10,044 nucleotides of DNA, from assembly GCA_022701475.1 (NCBI GenBank), contig JAKOOI010000307.1, positions 1-10,044 of the forward strand. The letters run 5' to 3'. Positions 1 to 5,800 of this stretch are shown here, piece by piece. Within the stretch, counting starts at the first letter, position 1, and every line of letters begins with the position of its first letter. This DNA comes from Weeksellaceae bacterium. GTDB lineage: Bacteria > Bacteroidota > Bacteroidia > Flavobacteriales > Weeksellaceae. The notes under the pieces were generated by a model that saw nothing but the letters and a program-made list of their open reading frames with translations, ran no database searches and was not told where the DNA came from. Made by a program: the position numbers and the translations under genes.

Positions 1-784
1 AGCCCGTTCCGGATGGAAACCGATGACTTTCCAATCCAACCTGCCGGATTCGTTGCTGAGCCAGCCGGCCGCATCCGTTCTGCCGGAAAAAGCAACAGCA
101 GCAGAAACAAAAACCGGAACTGAAAAAACTTCCGGAAAAGAACAGCCGGAGGATGAAAAAGAAGATATTACGGAGAAAGAACAGCCGCTTGAAACCCTGA
201 CCGGAGAAATACAGGACAGTATTGAAAATCAGGATCAGCCGGAAACTCCCGATACCATAAGCCCTGCTGAAGAAGCGCCGGTAATGAATGTGTCATTCTT
301 CGGTTCCGGGTGGACCATTGCCCAGCCGGAAACCGCTGAAGAGAAAAGCAGGCCTGCAGATCAGGATATGCCTGCAGAACAGGAAAAAGTGCCGGAAAAG
401 CCCAAAGCCGTTTCTGCAGCCACCACCCAGCCTTTGGACAGCAACGTGCCCGGCTTCATCAATACCTGGCAGAGCTGGCTGAAAATAGACCGTACGGAAG
501 AAATTCAGAAAGAGAAAACGGAAACCAAGGCCAAAGTAATCGAGGCTTTCATTGAGAACAATCCGAAAATCAGCCAGCTGAAAGATGAAAGCACCTTCGT
601 CATAAAGGAAAAGGGAGACGATATTTCGCACCTGATGACCGAGACACTGGCCAATCTGTACTTTGAACAGAAACTCTATACCAAAGCCGTTAAAGCCTTT
701 GAGATCCTGATTAAAAAATCGCCGGATAAAGAGGACTATTTTAAAGGTAAAATCCGGGAAATTAAAGATTTCAGAACCAAGTAG
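1..784 (+). CDS. TPR-tailed low-complexity hypothetical protein, 5' end outside window
   Basis: The reading frame is open from base 2 to the TAG at 782-784. An ATG at 23 exists, but the frame continues to the window edge without a stop and no ribosome-binding or promoter signal precedes that ATG, so I read this as the C-terminal part of a longer protein. Roughly the first 130 visible residues are rich in Glu, Lys, Pro, Thr and Gln, with no predicted fold, and look like a disordered linker. The last ~110 residues, starting near VPGFINTWQSWLK, are ordered. They include FIENNPKI and end in a single TPR-like helix pair (TETLANLYFEQKLYTKAVKAFEIL). I recognise this tail (TETLA-x-LY...Q..Y.KA...YF..KI) as common in Bacteroidota hypothetical proteins. 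No membrane segment or enzymatic motif is visible. Function is unknown; a scaffold or protein-interaction role is only inference. A strong hairpin follows the stop. Confidence 0.8.
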   Translation, partial: ARSGWKPMTFQSNLPDSLLSQPAASVLPEKATAAETKTGTEKTSGKEQPEDEKEDITEKEQPLETLTGEIQDSIENQDQPETPDTISPAEEAPVMNVSFFGSGWTIAQPETAEEKSRPADQDMPAEQEKVPEKPKAVSAATTQPLDSNVPGFINTWQSWLKIDRTEEIQKEKTETKAKVIEAFIENNPKISQLKDESTFVIKEKGDDISHLMTETLANLYFEQKLYTKAVKAFEILIKKSPDKEDYFKGKIREIKDFRTK

Positions 785-786
785 TC

Positions 787-825
787 AATCAGCGGCGGGA
801 AATTTTTCTGCCGCTGATTCTTTAT
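787..825 (+). terminator. Hairpin terminator after the TPR-tailed gene
   Basis: A perfect 10-bp inverted repeat, AATCAGCGGC at 787-796 and GCCGCTGATT at 810-819, starts two bases after the TAG at 784. G-U and A-T pairs inside the 13-nt loop could lengthen it. A short T-rich run (CTTTAT) follows on the + strand. No T run follows on the other strand, so it most likely ends the rightward transcript and not the facing DUF4126 transcript. Confidence 0.7.
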
Positions 826-949
826 GGAGAAAAGAAATTTAAGGTTAACCCAAAGTATAGAGCAGCCATTTTTCCAGTGTATTCATCTGATTTTCGCTTC
901 GGGTCCATATAATAAGCCCGGACTTATCATGCCGGATTCTTTTACTCTT

Positions 950-1549
950 TCAGGTTACCTTTCTCCGGTTCTTTAGTTTACGCCAGAGTTTACGGCCGAA
1001 GACAATGGCTAAGATAATCAGTGCAATGGAAATCACAGCAGCAATTACCGGAGCTGCCATCGCCAGGACAGCCATTATGCCTGCACCTGCTGTTTCCGAG
1101 GTCCCCACCACCGCATTTCCCAGTCCGCCTGTTGTTGCCGTAGAGGCTGCTCTGAGCCCTGCAAATCCAGAGCTTATGGTCATGGCAGTGCCTCCGCCCG
1201 CAATCAGGGCCAGCGCATACTGCGGAAAGGTTCCCAGATCGGCAAACTGGCTGGCAAACAGAACGGAGCCCGCCACAGTAGCCATCGGAATGGAAATCGT
1301 GTCCAGCAGGTGATCGATAAACGGAAGGTAATAAGCAAGGATTTCCACCACCATGGCAATGCCGGTAGTCACCAATGTAGGAAGGCCGGCCAGCCATTCG
1401 AAGTGTTCATTCATAGGAATCCAGTGAAGATAAGAGGCAAGGCTTACTGCGAACATCGGTAAAAAGACCCTGAAGCCGCTGGCTGCCGCCAGTCCGATAC
1501 CGATAAAAGCGCTCAGCAGATAAGAGAAAAAAGACAGATTTTCTGACAT
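950..1549 (-). CDS. DUF4126 family membrane protein
   Basis: This 199-residue, very hydrophobic protein has about five membrane segments: near residues 9-30, 32-45, 56-76, 88-120 and 155-185. It ends in a basic cytoplasmic-looking tail (GRKLWRKLKNRRKV). Family hallmarks visible are ASGFRVFLP (residues 23-31) and GFAGLRAAS...TTGGLGN (about 128-144), which I know as typical of DUF4126. The length is normal for that family, so the gene looks intact. No biochemical role is established as far as I know, and I assign none. It lies downstream of rnpA on the same strand with a 139-bp gap that contains a promoter-like TATATTTA, so it is probably transcribed separately. The ATG at 1549 is the natural start, placing the first membrane helix right after a short polar N-terminus. 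The same frame stays open for 34 codons beyond the TGA stop. Confidence 0.88.
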   Translation of the reverse strand: MSENLSFFSYLLSAFIGIGLAAASGFRVFLPMFAVSLASYLHWIPMNEHFEWLAGLPTLVTTGIAMVVEILAYYLPFIDHLLDTISIPMATVAGSVLFASQFADLGTFPQYALALIAGGGTAMTISSGFAGLRAASTATTGGLGNAVVGTSETAGAGIMAVLAMAAPVIAAVISIALIILAIVFGRKLWRKLKNRRKVT

Positions 1550-1576
1550 GTTGATTTTCAGGTTAATTGTTTTGCC

Positions 1577-1584
1577 TAAATATA
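1577..1584 (-). promoter_or_regulatory. Possible -7 element for the DUF4126 gene
   Basis: On the minus strand the octamer TATATTTA differs from the Bacteroidota -7 consensus TAnnTTTG at the last base. It lies 27 bp upstream of the ATG, which would give a leader of about 20 nt. No clear TTTG lies 19-21 bp further upstream; TTTC sequences are present but at imperfect spacing. This is a weak call based on position and resemblance only. Confidence 0.3.
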
Positions 1585-1688
1585 CAAAAAATTATCCTTG
1601 AAACAGGAAAGCCGGCCGTTTGCTGAGATATATTTATTCTCAACTGCAGGAAATCGGCAATAGCCGGACTGACTATTCCGGAAAACAA

Positions 1689-2063
1689 TCATCCTTTTTT
1701 CTGGGCTTTGCAAAGCCTGTTGAACTGTTCTTCCACTTCTTTAAAGGCAGAAGGCATTTCCGGTGAAGCCCAGAACAGCATGGCAACCGATTTTTCTCCG
1801 AAAGCTTCCCGGAACAGGTCCTTGTTCAGCCTGTAGCATTCCCGCAGCAGCCTCTTGATGCGGTTCCTGTGAACTGCTTTTTTAAAGTATCTCTTGGAGA
1901 CCGATACGGCAAACTTCGGATGCTCTACCGGAACGGAAGGCCTGTCTTTCAGCACAATAATCCTCAGGTTTCCAAGCGTTTTCCATTTGCCCTTCTCAAA
2001 AAGCAGGGTGATTTCTGTGTTTTTTTTGAGCTTTTCGGCTCTGGGATAATTGAAATTTGTCAT
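1689..2063 (-). CDS. rnpA: Ribonuclease P protein component
   Basis: RnpA is the small basic protein subunit of RNase P. It binds the catalytic RNA and the 5' leader of precursor tRNAs, allowing leader removal in the cytoplasm. The protein is 124 residues, the usual size (about 110-130). The diagnostic RNR block is clear: SVSKRYFKKAVHRNRIKRLL, with Arg66-Asn67-Arg68 and the following basic residues Lys70, Arg71 and Arg74. The N-terminal aromatic strand region (NYPRAEKL...NTEITLLFEKG) and the hydrophobic strand AMLFWASPEM also fit the alpha-beta fold. In many bacteria rnpA follows rpmH near the origin; here it instead lies 75 bp downstream of tcdA on the same strand. That gap shows no convincing terminator or promoter, so co-transcription with tcdA is possible. 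Confidence 0.96.
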   Translation of the reverse strand: MTNFNYPRAEKLKKNTEITLLFEKGKWKTLGNLRIIVLKDRPSVPVEHPKFAVSVSKRYFKKAVHRNRIKRLLRECYRLNKDLFREAFGEKSVAMLFWASPEMPSAFKEVEEQFNRLCKAQKKG

Positions 2064-2138
2064 GAAAAGGCTTCAAAGATGGTTTTTTATCAGGCATTTC
2101 CGGCCGCACGTACATTTTACGCGGGATAGGATAAGCCG

Positions 2139-2864
2139 TTATTTTTTTTCCAGCAGATAGGTGATTACTTCTGAAGCCGCATACAGTCCGAAGATGGCCG
2201 GCATATAGCTGATGGTTCCGTAAAATGATCTTTTATAATTGGTACCGTCCGTCATTTTCAGGCTTTCCTCATCCTGGATGTCATTGGCAAAAACACAGCG
2301 TACGCCTTTATCGATTTTTACTTTCTTCAGCCTTTTCCGTACTTCCCTTGCCAGATGGCAGTGCTCGGTCTTGCTGATATCCCTTACCAGTACTTTGCTG
2401 GGGTCAGCTTTTCCTCCGGCTCCCATGGAGCTTACAATCTTTATTTTTCTCCTTTTGGCCGCGATGATCAGGGAGAGTTTAGGTGTGACGCTGTCAATGC
2501 AGTCCAGTACGTAATCAAACGGAGCCGAATCCAGTACTTCTTCCATTCTCTCAGGATTCAGGAATTCATTGATCTTGGTTAAGGCCAGATCAGGATTGAT
2601 ATCCAGCAGTCTCTCGGCAACCACTTCCACTTTATGCTTCCCTACGGTTGAGCGCAAAGCGGGCAGCTGACGGTTGATATTGGTAATGTCAACGGTGTCA
2701 CCGTCTACAATAGTCATGGTTCCTATCCCTGCTCTCGCCAGGAATTCTGCGGCAAAGGAACCTACGCCGCCCAGCCCGACTACCAGGACGTTCGATTGTG
2801 TCAGTTTTTCCAGACCTTCTTCCTTTATCAGAAGTTCCGTTCTCTCCAGCCAGTATTTATCCAT
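2139..2864 (-). CDS. tcdA: tRNA threonylcarbamoyladenosine dehydratase (ct6A cyclase)
   Basis: This 241-residue ThiF/E1-like protein matches the TcdA (CsdL/YgdL) family. TcdA uses ATP to dehydrate and cyclise t6A at position 37 of ANN-decoding tRNAs into ct6A, which aids decoding. Seen in the sequence: the nucleotide-binding loop GLGGVGS (residues 30-36), the acidic strand end IVDGDTVD with Asp54 and Asp56, the NINRQ motif (62-66), Lys76 and Lys78, the VLDCIDSVTPK strand-loop (about 119-129), SSMGAGGKADP, and the C-terminal SYMPAIFGLYAASEV. These are the conserved positions of the group. The start ATG at 2864 overlaps the end of the TatD gene by 8 bp (ATGGATAA), which implies translational coupling. 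MoeB/ThiF-type adenylyltransferases are the alternative, but the KTEHCHLAREVRKRL segment and the lack of a zinc-binding CxxC pair favour TcdA. Confidence 0.93.
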   Translation of the reverse strand: MDKYWLERTELLIKEEGLEKLTQSNVLVVGLGGVGSFAAEFLARAGIGTMTIVDGDTVDITNINRQLPALRSTVGKHKVEVVAERLLDINPDLALTKINEFLNPERMEEVLDSAPFDYVLDCIDSVTPKLSLIIAAKRRKIKIVSSMGAGGKADPSKVLVRDISKTEHCHLAREVRKRLKKVKIDKGVRCVFANDIQDEESLKMTDGTNYKRSFYGTISYMPAIFGLYAASEVITYLLEKK

Positions 2865-3483
2865 TTTTTATCGTTTCTAAATTTTCTTTAATCTGTTCAT
2901 TAAGGGTTTCCGGGGAAATTCCTTTAAGTAATGAAACTTTTTCATACAGTATCCTGATATCGAAGTCTTCATCATCCGTTTCCAGAAACATCCTGTTCAG
3001 GGGGATTGTTTTCAAAGTATCCTGCAAAGATAAATTATACAGCACGGGTTTTCCAACACTCAGGTAAAAATTATTGGCCAGCAGGTCTTCGGCAACTTTT
3101 TGCTTTTTATTGAAACCATGCATAATTACAGGCTGCGAACTGTGTTTCCTGAAAGCAATCACTTCATAAAATTTTCTGACACAATGGACAATAACCGGTT
3201 TCCTGATTTCATTGGCTATCTTCAGCTGCCGCAGAAAAACTTCTTTCTGTATTTCCATATCGGCTTGTACCAGGGAATCCAGTCCGCATTCCCCGATGGC
3301 AAAACAGTTTTCCTTAACATTTTCCGTCAGCCATGAAAAAAGCTCTTCCGTTGATCCCGAACCGAGATCTCCCGGGTGAATGCCTACGGAATAAGGAGAA
3401 TCCGGCGGAATATCCTGTAAACCCAGGTTATAAATGCCGTTTGGCATATTTTTTTTATGATGGTGAAAATCAAAAAAGTCCAT
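2857..3483 (-). CDS. TatD family metal-dependent hydrolase (compact form)
   Basis: The 208-residue protein carries the ordered metal-site motifs of the TatD family, amidohydrolase-like TIM barrels, several of which are DNases. They are DFHHH near the N-terminus (Asp5, His7 and His9 as HxH), GIHPGD, AIGECGLD (Glu65), VIVHC (His100), VIMHGF (His122) and LETDDE (Asp170). It is shorter than the usual ~260 residues, and the common ETDSP motif reads ETDDE here, so substrate cannot be assumed. Such short versions seem ordinary in flavobacteria. The frame also contains a TTG two codons earlier (3489), but I prefer the ATG at 3483 because it opens directly into the first metal motif. The stop overlaps the tcdA start by 8 bp, so the two genes form an operon. 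Nuclease activity in DNA or RNA turnover is inference from family only. Confidence 0.9.
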   Translation of the reverse strand: MDFFDFHHHKKNMPNGIYNLGLQDIPPDSPYSVGIHPGDLGSGSTEELFSWLTENVKENCFAIGECGLDSLVQADMEIQKEVFLRQLKIANEIRKPVIVHCVRKFYEVIAFRKHSSQPVIMHGFNKKQKVAEDLLANNFYLSVGKPVLYNLSLQDTLKTIPLNRMFLETDDEDFDIRILYEKVSLLKGISPETLNEQIKENLETIKNG

Positions 3484-3486
3484 GTT

Positions 3487-3513
3487 CAAAAATAAGATAA
3501 ATTACCGTACCAA
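3487..3513 (-). promoter_or_regulatory. Possible promoter of the TatD-tcdA operon
   Basis: The minus strand reads TTG (3513-3511), 16 bases, then TATTTTTG (3494-3487), an exact match to TAnnTTTG. The -7 element ends only three bases before the TatD ATG, so transcription would begin at or next to the start codon. The spacer is shorter than the usual 19-21. Either the mRNA is leaderless or this match is chance in AT-rich DNA. Confidence 0.3.
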
Positions 3514-3523
3514 GTAAATTTCT

Positions 3524-3537
3524 TAAACGAACGTTTA
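3524..3537. promoter_or_regulatory. Palindromic operator candidate for the TetR regulator
   Basis: TAAACG-AA-CGTTTA is an exact 6+6 bp inverted repeat with a 2-bp centre. It sits between the divergent TatD and TetR genes. Its right half covers the likely -33 element of the tetR promoter. TetR-family repressors bind short palindromes of this sort next to their own genes, so autoregulation, possibly with co-control of the TatD-tcdA pair, is the natural reading. Binding itself is inference. Confidence 0.55.
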
Positions 3538-3565
3538 TAAATCTGTTAAAAAATTCTTAACTTTA
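3534..3565 (+). promoter_or_regulatory. Likely promoter of the TetR gene
   Basis: TTTA (3534-3537), a 20-bp spacer and TAACTTTA (3558-3565) match the Bacteroidota pattern TTTG-N19-21-TAnnTTTG, except that the last base is A instead of G in both boxes. The spacing is ideal and predicts a start near 3571, giving a leader of about 10 nt before the ATG at 3581. The -33 box lies inside the palindrome at 3524-3537. Confidence 0.45.
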
Positions 3566-3580
3566 CTCAAAGTGCAAAGT

Positions 3581-4210
3581 ATGAGGAAAAAATTTACTGA
3601 AAAACAAATTCACATTCTGGATATTGCAGAGGAACTGATTGCCAAGAAAGGATATGAAGGGACATCGGTACGGGATATCTGTTCAAAAGCCAACATCAAT
3701 GTAGCCATGATTTCCTATTACTTCGGCTCCAAAGAAAAAATGATGTCTTATCTGTACCAGTACAGGGTACTGAAAACAAGGGAAACTTTTTCTGAATTTG
3801 CGGATACCATCAAAGAGGGGAAACCGGAAATGCAGATGAAGGAAATCATCAAATATATTGTTTCACAATTATTTAAATACAATTATTTCCACGGCTTCGT
3901 CACCCAGGAACTCAGGCATACGGATACGGTGAAAGATGAACTGCTCGATTTTTATCAGCTATTCGTTAAAAAGCTGGATGAGGTTATCAAAAAAGGAGTG
4001 GCTACCGGCGTTTTTACCTTTACTCCGAAACCTGAAGATGTTCTTACCACCATTATCGGTTCTACTTTATTCGTTATCAGAAACCGCAATTTCTATGAAC
4101 TTTACGTGCCCAGCAAAAGCGAGGAAACATATGCTCGGGAAGCAGAAAAGAAGGTGAGAATGAATCTTTTAATGAGCGTTTTTGCCATTCTGGGATACGC
4201 TGCAGACTAA
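3581..4210 (+). CDS. TetR/AcrR family transcriptional regulator
   Basis: This 209-residue protein has an N-terminal TetR DNA-binding domain. Residues 1-22 form helix 1 (FTEKQIHILDIAEELIAKKG), followed by the helix-turn-helix TSVRDICSKANINVAMISYY (28-47) and FGSKEKM, the classic end of the domain. The remaining ~150 residues are helical and would form the ligand and dimer domain, including QELRHTDTVKDELLDFY; the ligand is unknown. The frame extends to a GTG at 3572, but the ATG at 3581 is better placed behind the promoter-like element and leaves the normal short N-terminus. The gene is divergent from TatD-tcdA, with a palindrome between them that is the obvious candidate binding site. No efflux pump or other typical TetR target is adjacent, so its regulon may be local autoregulation plus distant genes. 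Family assignment is firm; function is not. Confidence 0.93.
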   Translation: MRKKFTEKQIHILDIAEELIAKKGYEGTSVRDICSKANINVAMISYYFGSKEKMMSYLYQYRVLKTRETFSEFADTIKEGKPEMQMKEIIKYIVSQLFKYNYFHGFVTQELRHTDTVKDELLDFYQLFVKKLDEVIKKGVATGVFTFTPKPEDVLTTIIGSTLFVIRNRNFYELYVPSKSEETYAREAEKKVRMNLLMSVFAILGYAAD

Positions 4211-4242
4211 AATTACGTTAAATATTCATAAAAAAAAATCTA

Positions 4243-4265
4243 TTGACAAAAAAGTTATATTTTTG
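4243..4265 (+). promoter_or_regulatory. Candidate promoter of bamD
   Basis: TATTTTTG at 4258-4265 fits the Bacteroidota -7 consensus TAnnTTTG and lies 48 bp before the bamD ATG, in very AT-rich DNA. TTGAC at 4243-4247 is the only upstream -33-like element, but the gap of 12 bases from TTG to the -7 box is shorter than usual. I trust the -7 box more than the -33 box. Confidence 0.45.
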
Positions 4266-4313
4266 CAAATTAGTAAATCGGCTGTAATACCCGAAAACTG
4301 TTGAATTTTTTAT

Positions 4314-5309
4314 ATGAAAAAATATATTTTAGGTCTTTTTGCTGTAGCAGTGGTCGCTTCATGTGTAAGCCAGCAGGAAAGAGCGATGAGAAGTGCTGAC
4401 AAAAATGTGATCTTAAAAGCGGCAAACGAAAATTTTGCCAAAAAGAAGTGGAAAAATGCACTGGCTCTTTATGACAGGCTTACCAATCTTGTTGCCGGAA
4501 CAGATGATTTCCCGAATGTAGGCTTCAACACGGCATATGCCAATTATTACGACAAAAATTATAAACTGGCCGGTCACCAGTTCAAGAACTTCTCCGTAAG
4601 TTTCCCTAAAGACCCAAGGGCAGAGGAAGCAGCTTACATGTCTGCCCTGTGTTATTATGAGGGATCCATGGATTATAACCTGGACCAGTCTACCACCCAG
4701 TCTGCCATCAGCGAACTTCAGGAGTTCCTGAATAATTACCCTAATTCGGAAAGATCAAAAAATATCAATACCCTGATTGACGAACTTTCTTATAAGCTGG
4801 AATTCAAAGCTTATGAAAATTCAAAACAGTATTTCAATATGGGGGAATACAAAGCGGCAAACGTAGCCCTGGAAAATGTACTGGAAGATTTCCCAAGTAC
4901 AAAACTGCGTCCCCAGATTTATGATTATATCGTAAAATCCCGTTATCAGCTGGCTAACAAATCGGTGTATGACCTGAAAGATGAGCGTATTGAAAATGCA
5001 TTGGCTTTTACAAGGCAGATAGAAAAGGAAATGCCGAATACGGAGGTTGCCAAAACAGCATTGGACATCAGGGGAAAACTTGAAAAAGAGAAAAAAGACT
5101 TCGTGATCGTCAAAAAGCAGACCGAAGAGAGGATAGCTGCCCTTACCGAGAGACAGAAAAGGCTGGAAGCCCAGAATGCAGAGAAGGCTAAAACAGAGCA
5201 GCAGATCAAAGATCAGGTGGATAACGAGAAAAAAGCCATGCAGATCCAGAGGGATAGTGCGGTAATTAATACGCCTCCGCCCGCAGCCACTTTCAAGATT
5301 CAAAGATAA
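4314..5309 (+). CDS. bamD: Outer membrane protein assembly factor BamD (lipoprotein)
   Basis: BamD is the essential lipoprotein of the BAM complex, acting with BamA at the periplasmic face of the outer membrane to fold and insert beta-barrel proteins. The 331-residue product starts with a lipoprotein signal (MKKYILGLFAVAVVAS followed by Cys17, the lipidation site). TPR-like helical repeats follow, the usual BamD body: NENFAKKKWKNALALYDRL (about 38-56), YYDKNYKLAGHQFKNFSVSFP with the DPRAEEAAYMSALCYY motif (about 100-115), the SAISELQEFLNNYPNSE repeat (about 130-146), and repeats near 166-195 and 204-240. Residues ~255-313 are a Lys/Glu/Gln-rich coiled coil and the end is Pro-rich. This tail makes it longer than the ~245 residues of E. 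coli BamD. It is followed 42 bp later by rpoZ, with a promoter-like element between. Confidence 0.92.
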   Translation: MKKYILGLFAVAVVASCVSQQERAMRSADKNVILKAANENFAKKKWKNALALYDRLTNLVAGTDDFPNVGFNTAYANYYDKNYKLAGHQFKNFSVSFPKDPRAEEAAYMSALCYYEGSMDYNLDQSTTQSAISELQEFLNNYPNSERSKNINTLIDELSYKLEFKAYENSKQYFNMGEYKAANVALENVLEDFPSTKLRPQIYDYIVKSRYQLANKSVYDLKDERIENALAFTRQIEKEMPNTEVAKTALDIRGKLEKEKKDFVIVKKQTEERIAALTERQKRLEAQNAEKAKTEQQIKDQVDNEKKAMQIQRDSAVINTPPPAATFKIQR

Positions 5310-5321
5310 TTCGTAAATTTG
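5291..5321 (+). promoter_or_regulatory. Candidate internal promoter of rpoZ
   Basis: TAAATTTG (5314-5321) matches the TAnnTTTG -7 box exactly. TTTC (5291-5294), 19 bp upstream and inside the end of bamD, differs from TTTG at one base. The predicted transcript would start near 5327, about 25 nt before the rpoZ ATG at 5352. This would let rpoZ be expressed independently of bamD. Confidence 0.45.
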
Positions 5322-5351
5322 CGGACTTAATATAAAATTAATATTCTCAAA

Positions 5352-5675
5352 ATGAGTGTAAAAGATACAAAAGCAGAAGTAAATACCATTACTTACGATA
5401 AGGATAAGATTGAAGACAAAGTAGGTTCAATCTACGAAGCGATTGTTATCATGGGAAAAAGAGCAGAACAAATCAATGCTGAAATCCGTACGGAATTGCA
5501 CAACAAGCTTGATGAATTCGCCGTTCACAATTCTACCCTGGAAGAGGTTTTTGAAAACAGAGAGCAGATTGAAATCTCCAAGCATTACGAAAAACTTCCG
5601 AAGCCTACTTCCATTGCCGTTGAAGAATGGCTGAACGAAGAGATCTACTTCAGGAAGACGGAAGAAAGAAAATAG
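5352..5675 (+). CDS. rpoZ: DNA-directed RNA polymerase subunit omega
   Basis: Omega is the small RNA polymerase subunit that latches the beta' C-terminus and assists assembly. This 107-residue protein has the flavobacterial form. A short leader ends in NTITYDKDKIEDKVG, followed by the omega/Rpb6 core helix GSIYEAIVIMGKRAEQIN (residues 25-42; compare the conserved R-x-x-Q-I in other omegas). A helix then runs through ELHNKLDEFA, and a lineage-specific C-terminus follows (LEEVFENREQIEISKHYEKLPKP and EEWLNEEIYFRK). I recognise that C-terminal block from other Flavobacteriia. The start codon is unambiguous. It sits 42 bp after bamD and is followed by a strong hairpin, so it likely ends the bamD-rpoZ transcript. 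Confidence 0.9.
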   Translation: MSVKDTKAEVNTITYDKDKIEDKVGSIYEAIVIMGKRAEQINAEIRTELHNKLDEFAVHNSTLEEVFENREQIEISKHYEKLPKPTSIAVEEWLNEEIYFRKTEERK

Positions 5676-5698
5676 ACATCATCATGTTTTTATAAACG

Positions 5699-5739
5699 AA
5701 GGTCATAAGGAAATCTTTTCTTTATGACCTTTGTTGTTA
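5699..5739 (+). terminator. Hairpin terminator after rpoZ
   Basis: A 12-bp stem is formed by AAGGTCATAAGG (5699-5710) and CTTTATGACCTT (5720-5731), with one G-T pair and a 9-nt loop. It is followed by the T-rich stretch TGTTGTTA. The stem is long and well paired, but the tail is interrupted by G, so it may be leaky. It separates bamD-rpoZ from coaBC. Confidence 0.65.
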
Positions 5740-5757
5740 CGGGTCGGTTTGTAACAA
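5734..5757. repeat. Inverted repeat between the rpoZ terminator and coaBC
   Basis: TTGTTAC (5734-5740) and GTAACAA (5751-5757) are perfect 7-bp inverted arms around a 10-bp centre. The left arm is the T-rich tail of the preceding hairpin. The right arm runs into the presumed coaBC promoter. It could be a regulator site or a second RNA hairpin; I cannot tell which from sequence alone. Confidence 0.5.
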
Positions 5758-5773
5758 AAATTAAGTAATTTAG
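5748..5773 (+). promoter_or_regulatory. Weak candidate promoter of coaBC
   Basis: TTTG (5748-5751) is followed after 14 bp by TAATTTAG (5766-5773), which differs from TAnnTTTG at one base. The spacer is shorter than the usual 19-21, so the assignment is tentative. The location, 27 bp before the coaBC ATG and just after a terminator, is where a promoter would be expected. Confidence 0.3.
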
Positions 5774-5800
5774 CAGGCTAAAAATTAAATACGACGATCA

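Noticed and set aside
23..784. ATG at 23 as the true start of the first gene
   Set aside because: The frame stays open to the window edge and no start signals precede this ATG, so the gene most likely begins outside the window.
912..927. ATAAG...CTTAT hairpin as terminator of the DUF4126 gene
   Set aside because: The stem is only five to six base pairs and the following bases are mixed A/T with no T run.
990..1397. A 135-codon minus-strand frame inside the DUF4126 gene in another phase
   Set aside because: The DUF4126 reading has clear family motifs and membrane helices; this one is Cys/Gly/His-rich and matches nothing.
4821..5303. A 160-codon minus-strand frame opposite bamD
   Set aside because: It lies wholly inside bamD, is full of Phe/Cys/Leu typical of an antisense reading of Lys/Glu-rich codons, and has no recognisable motif.
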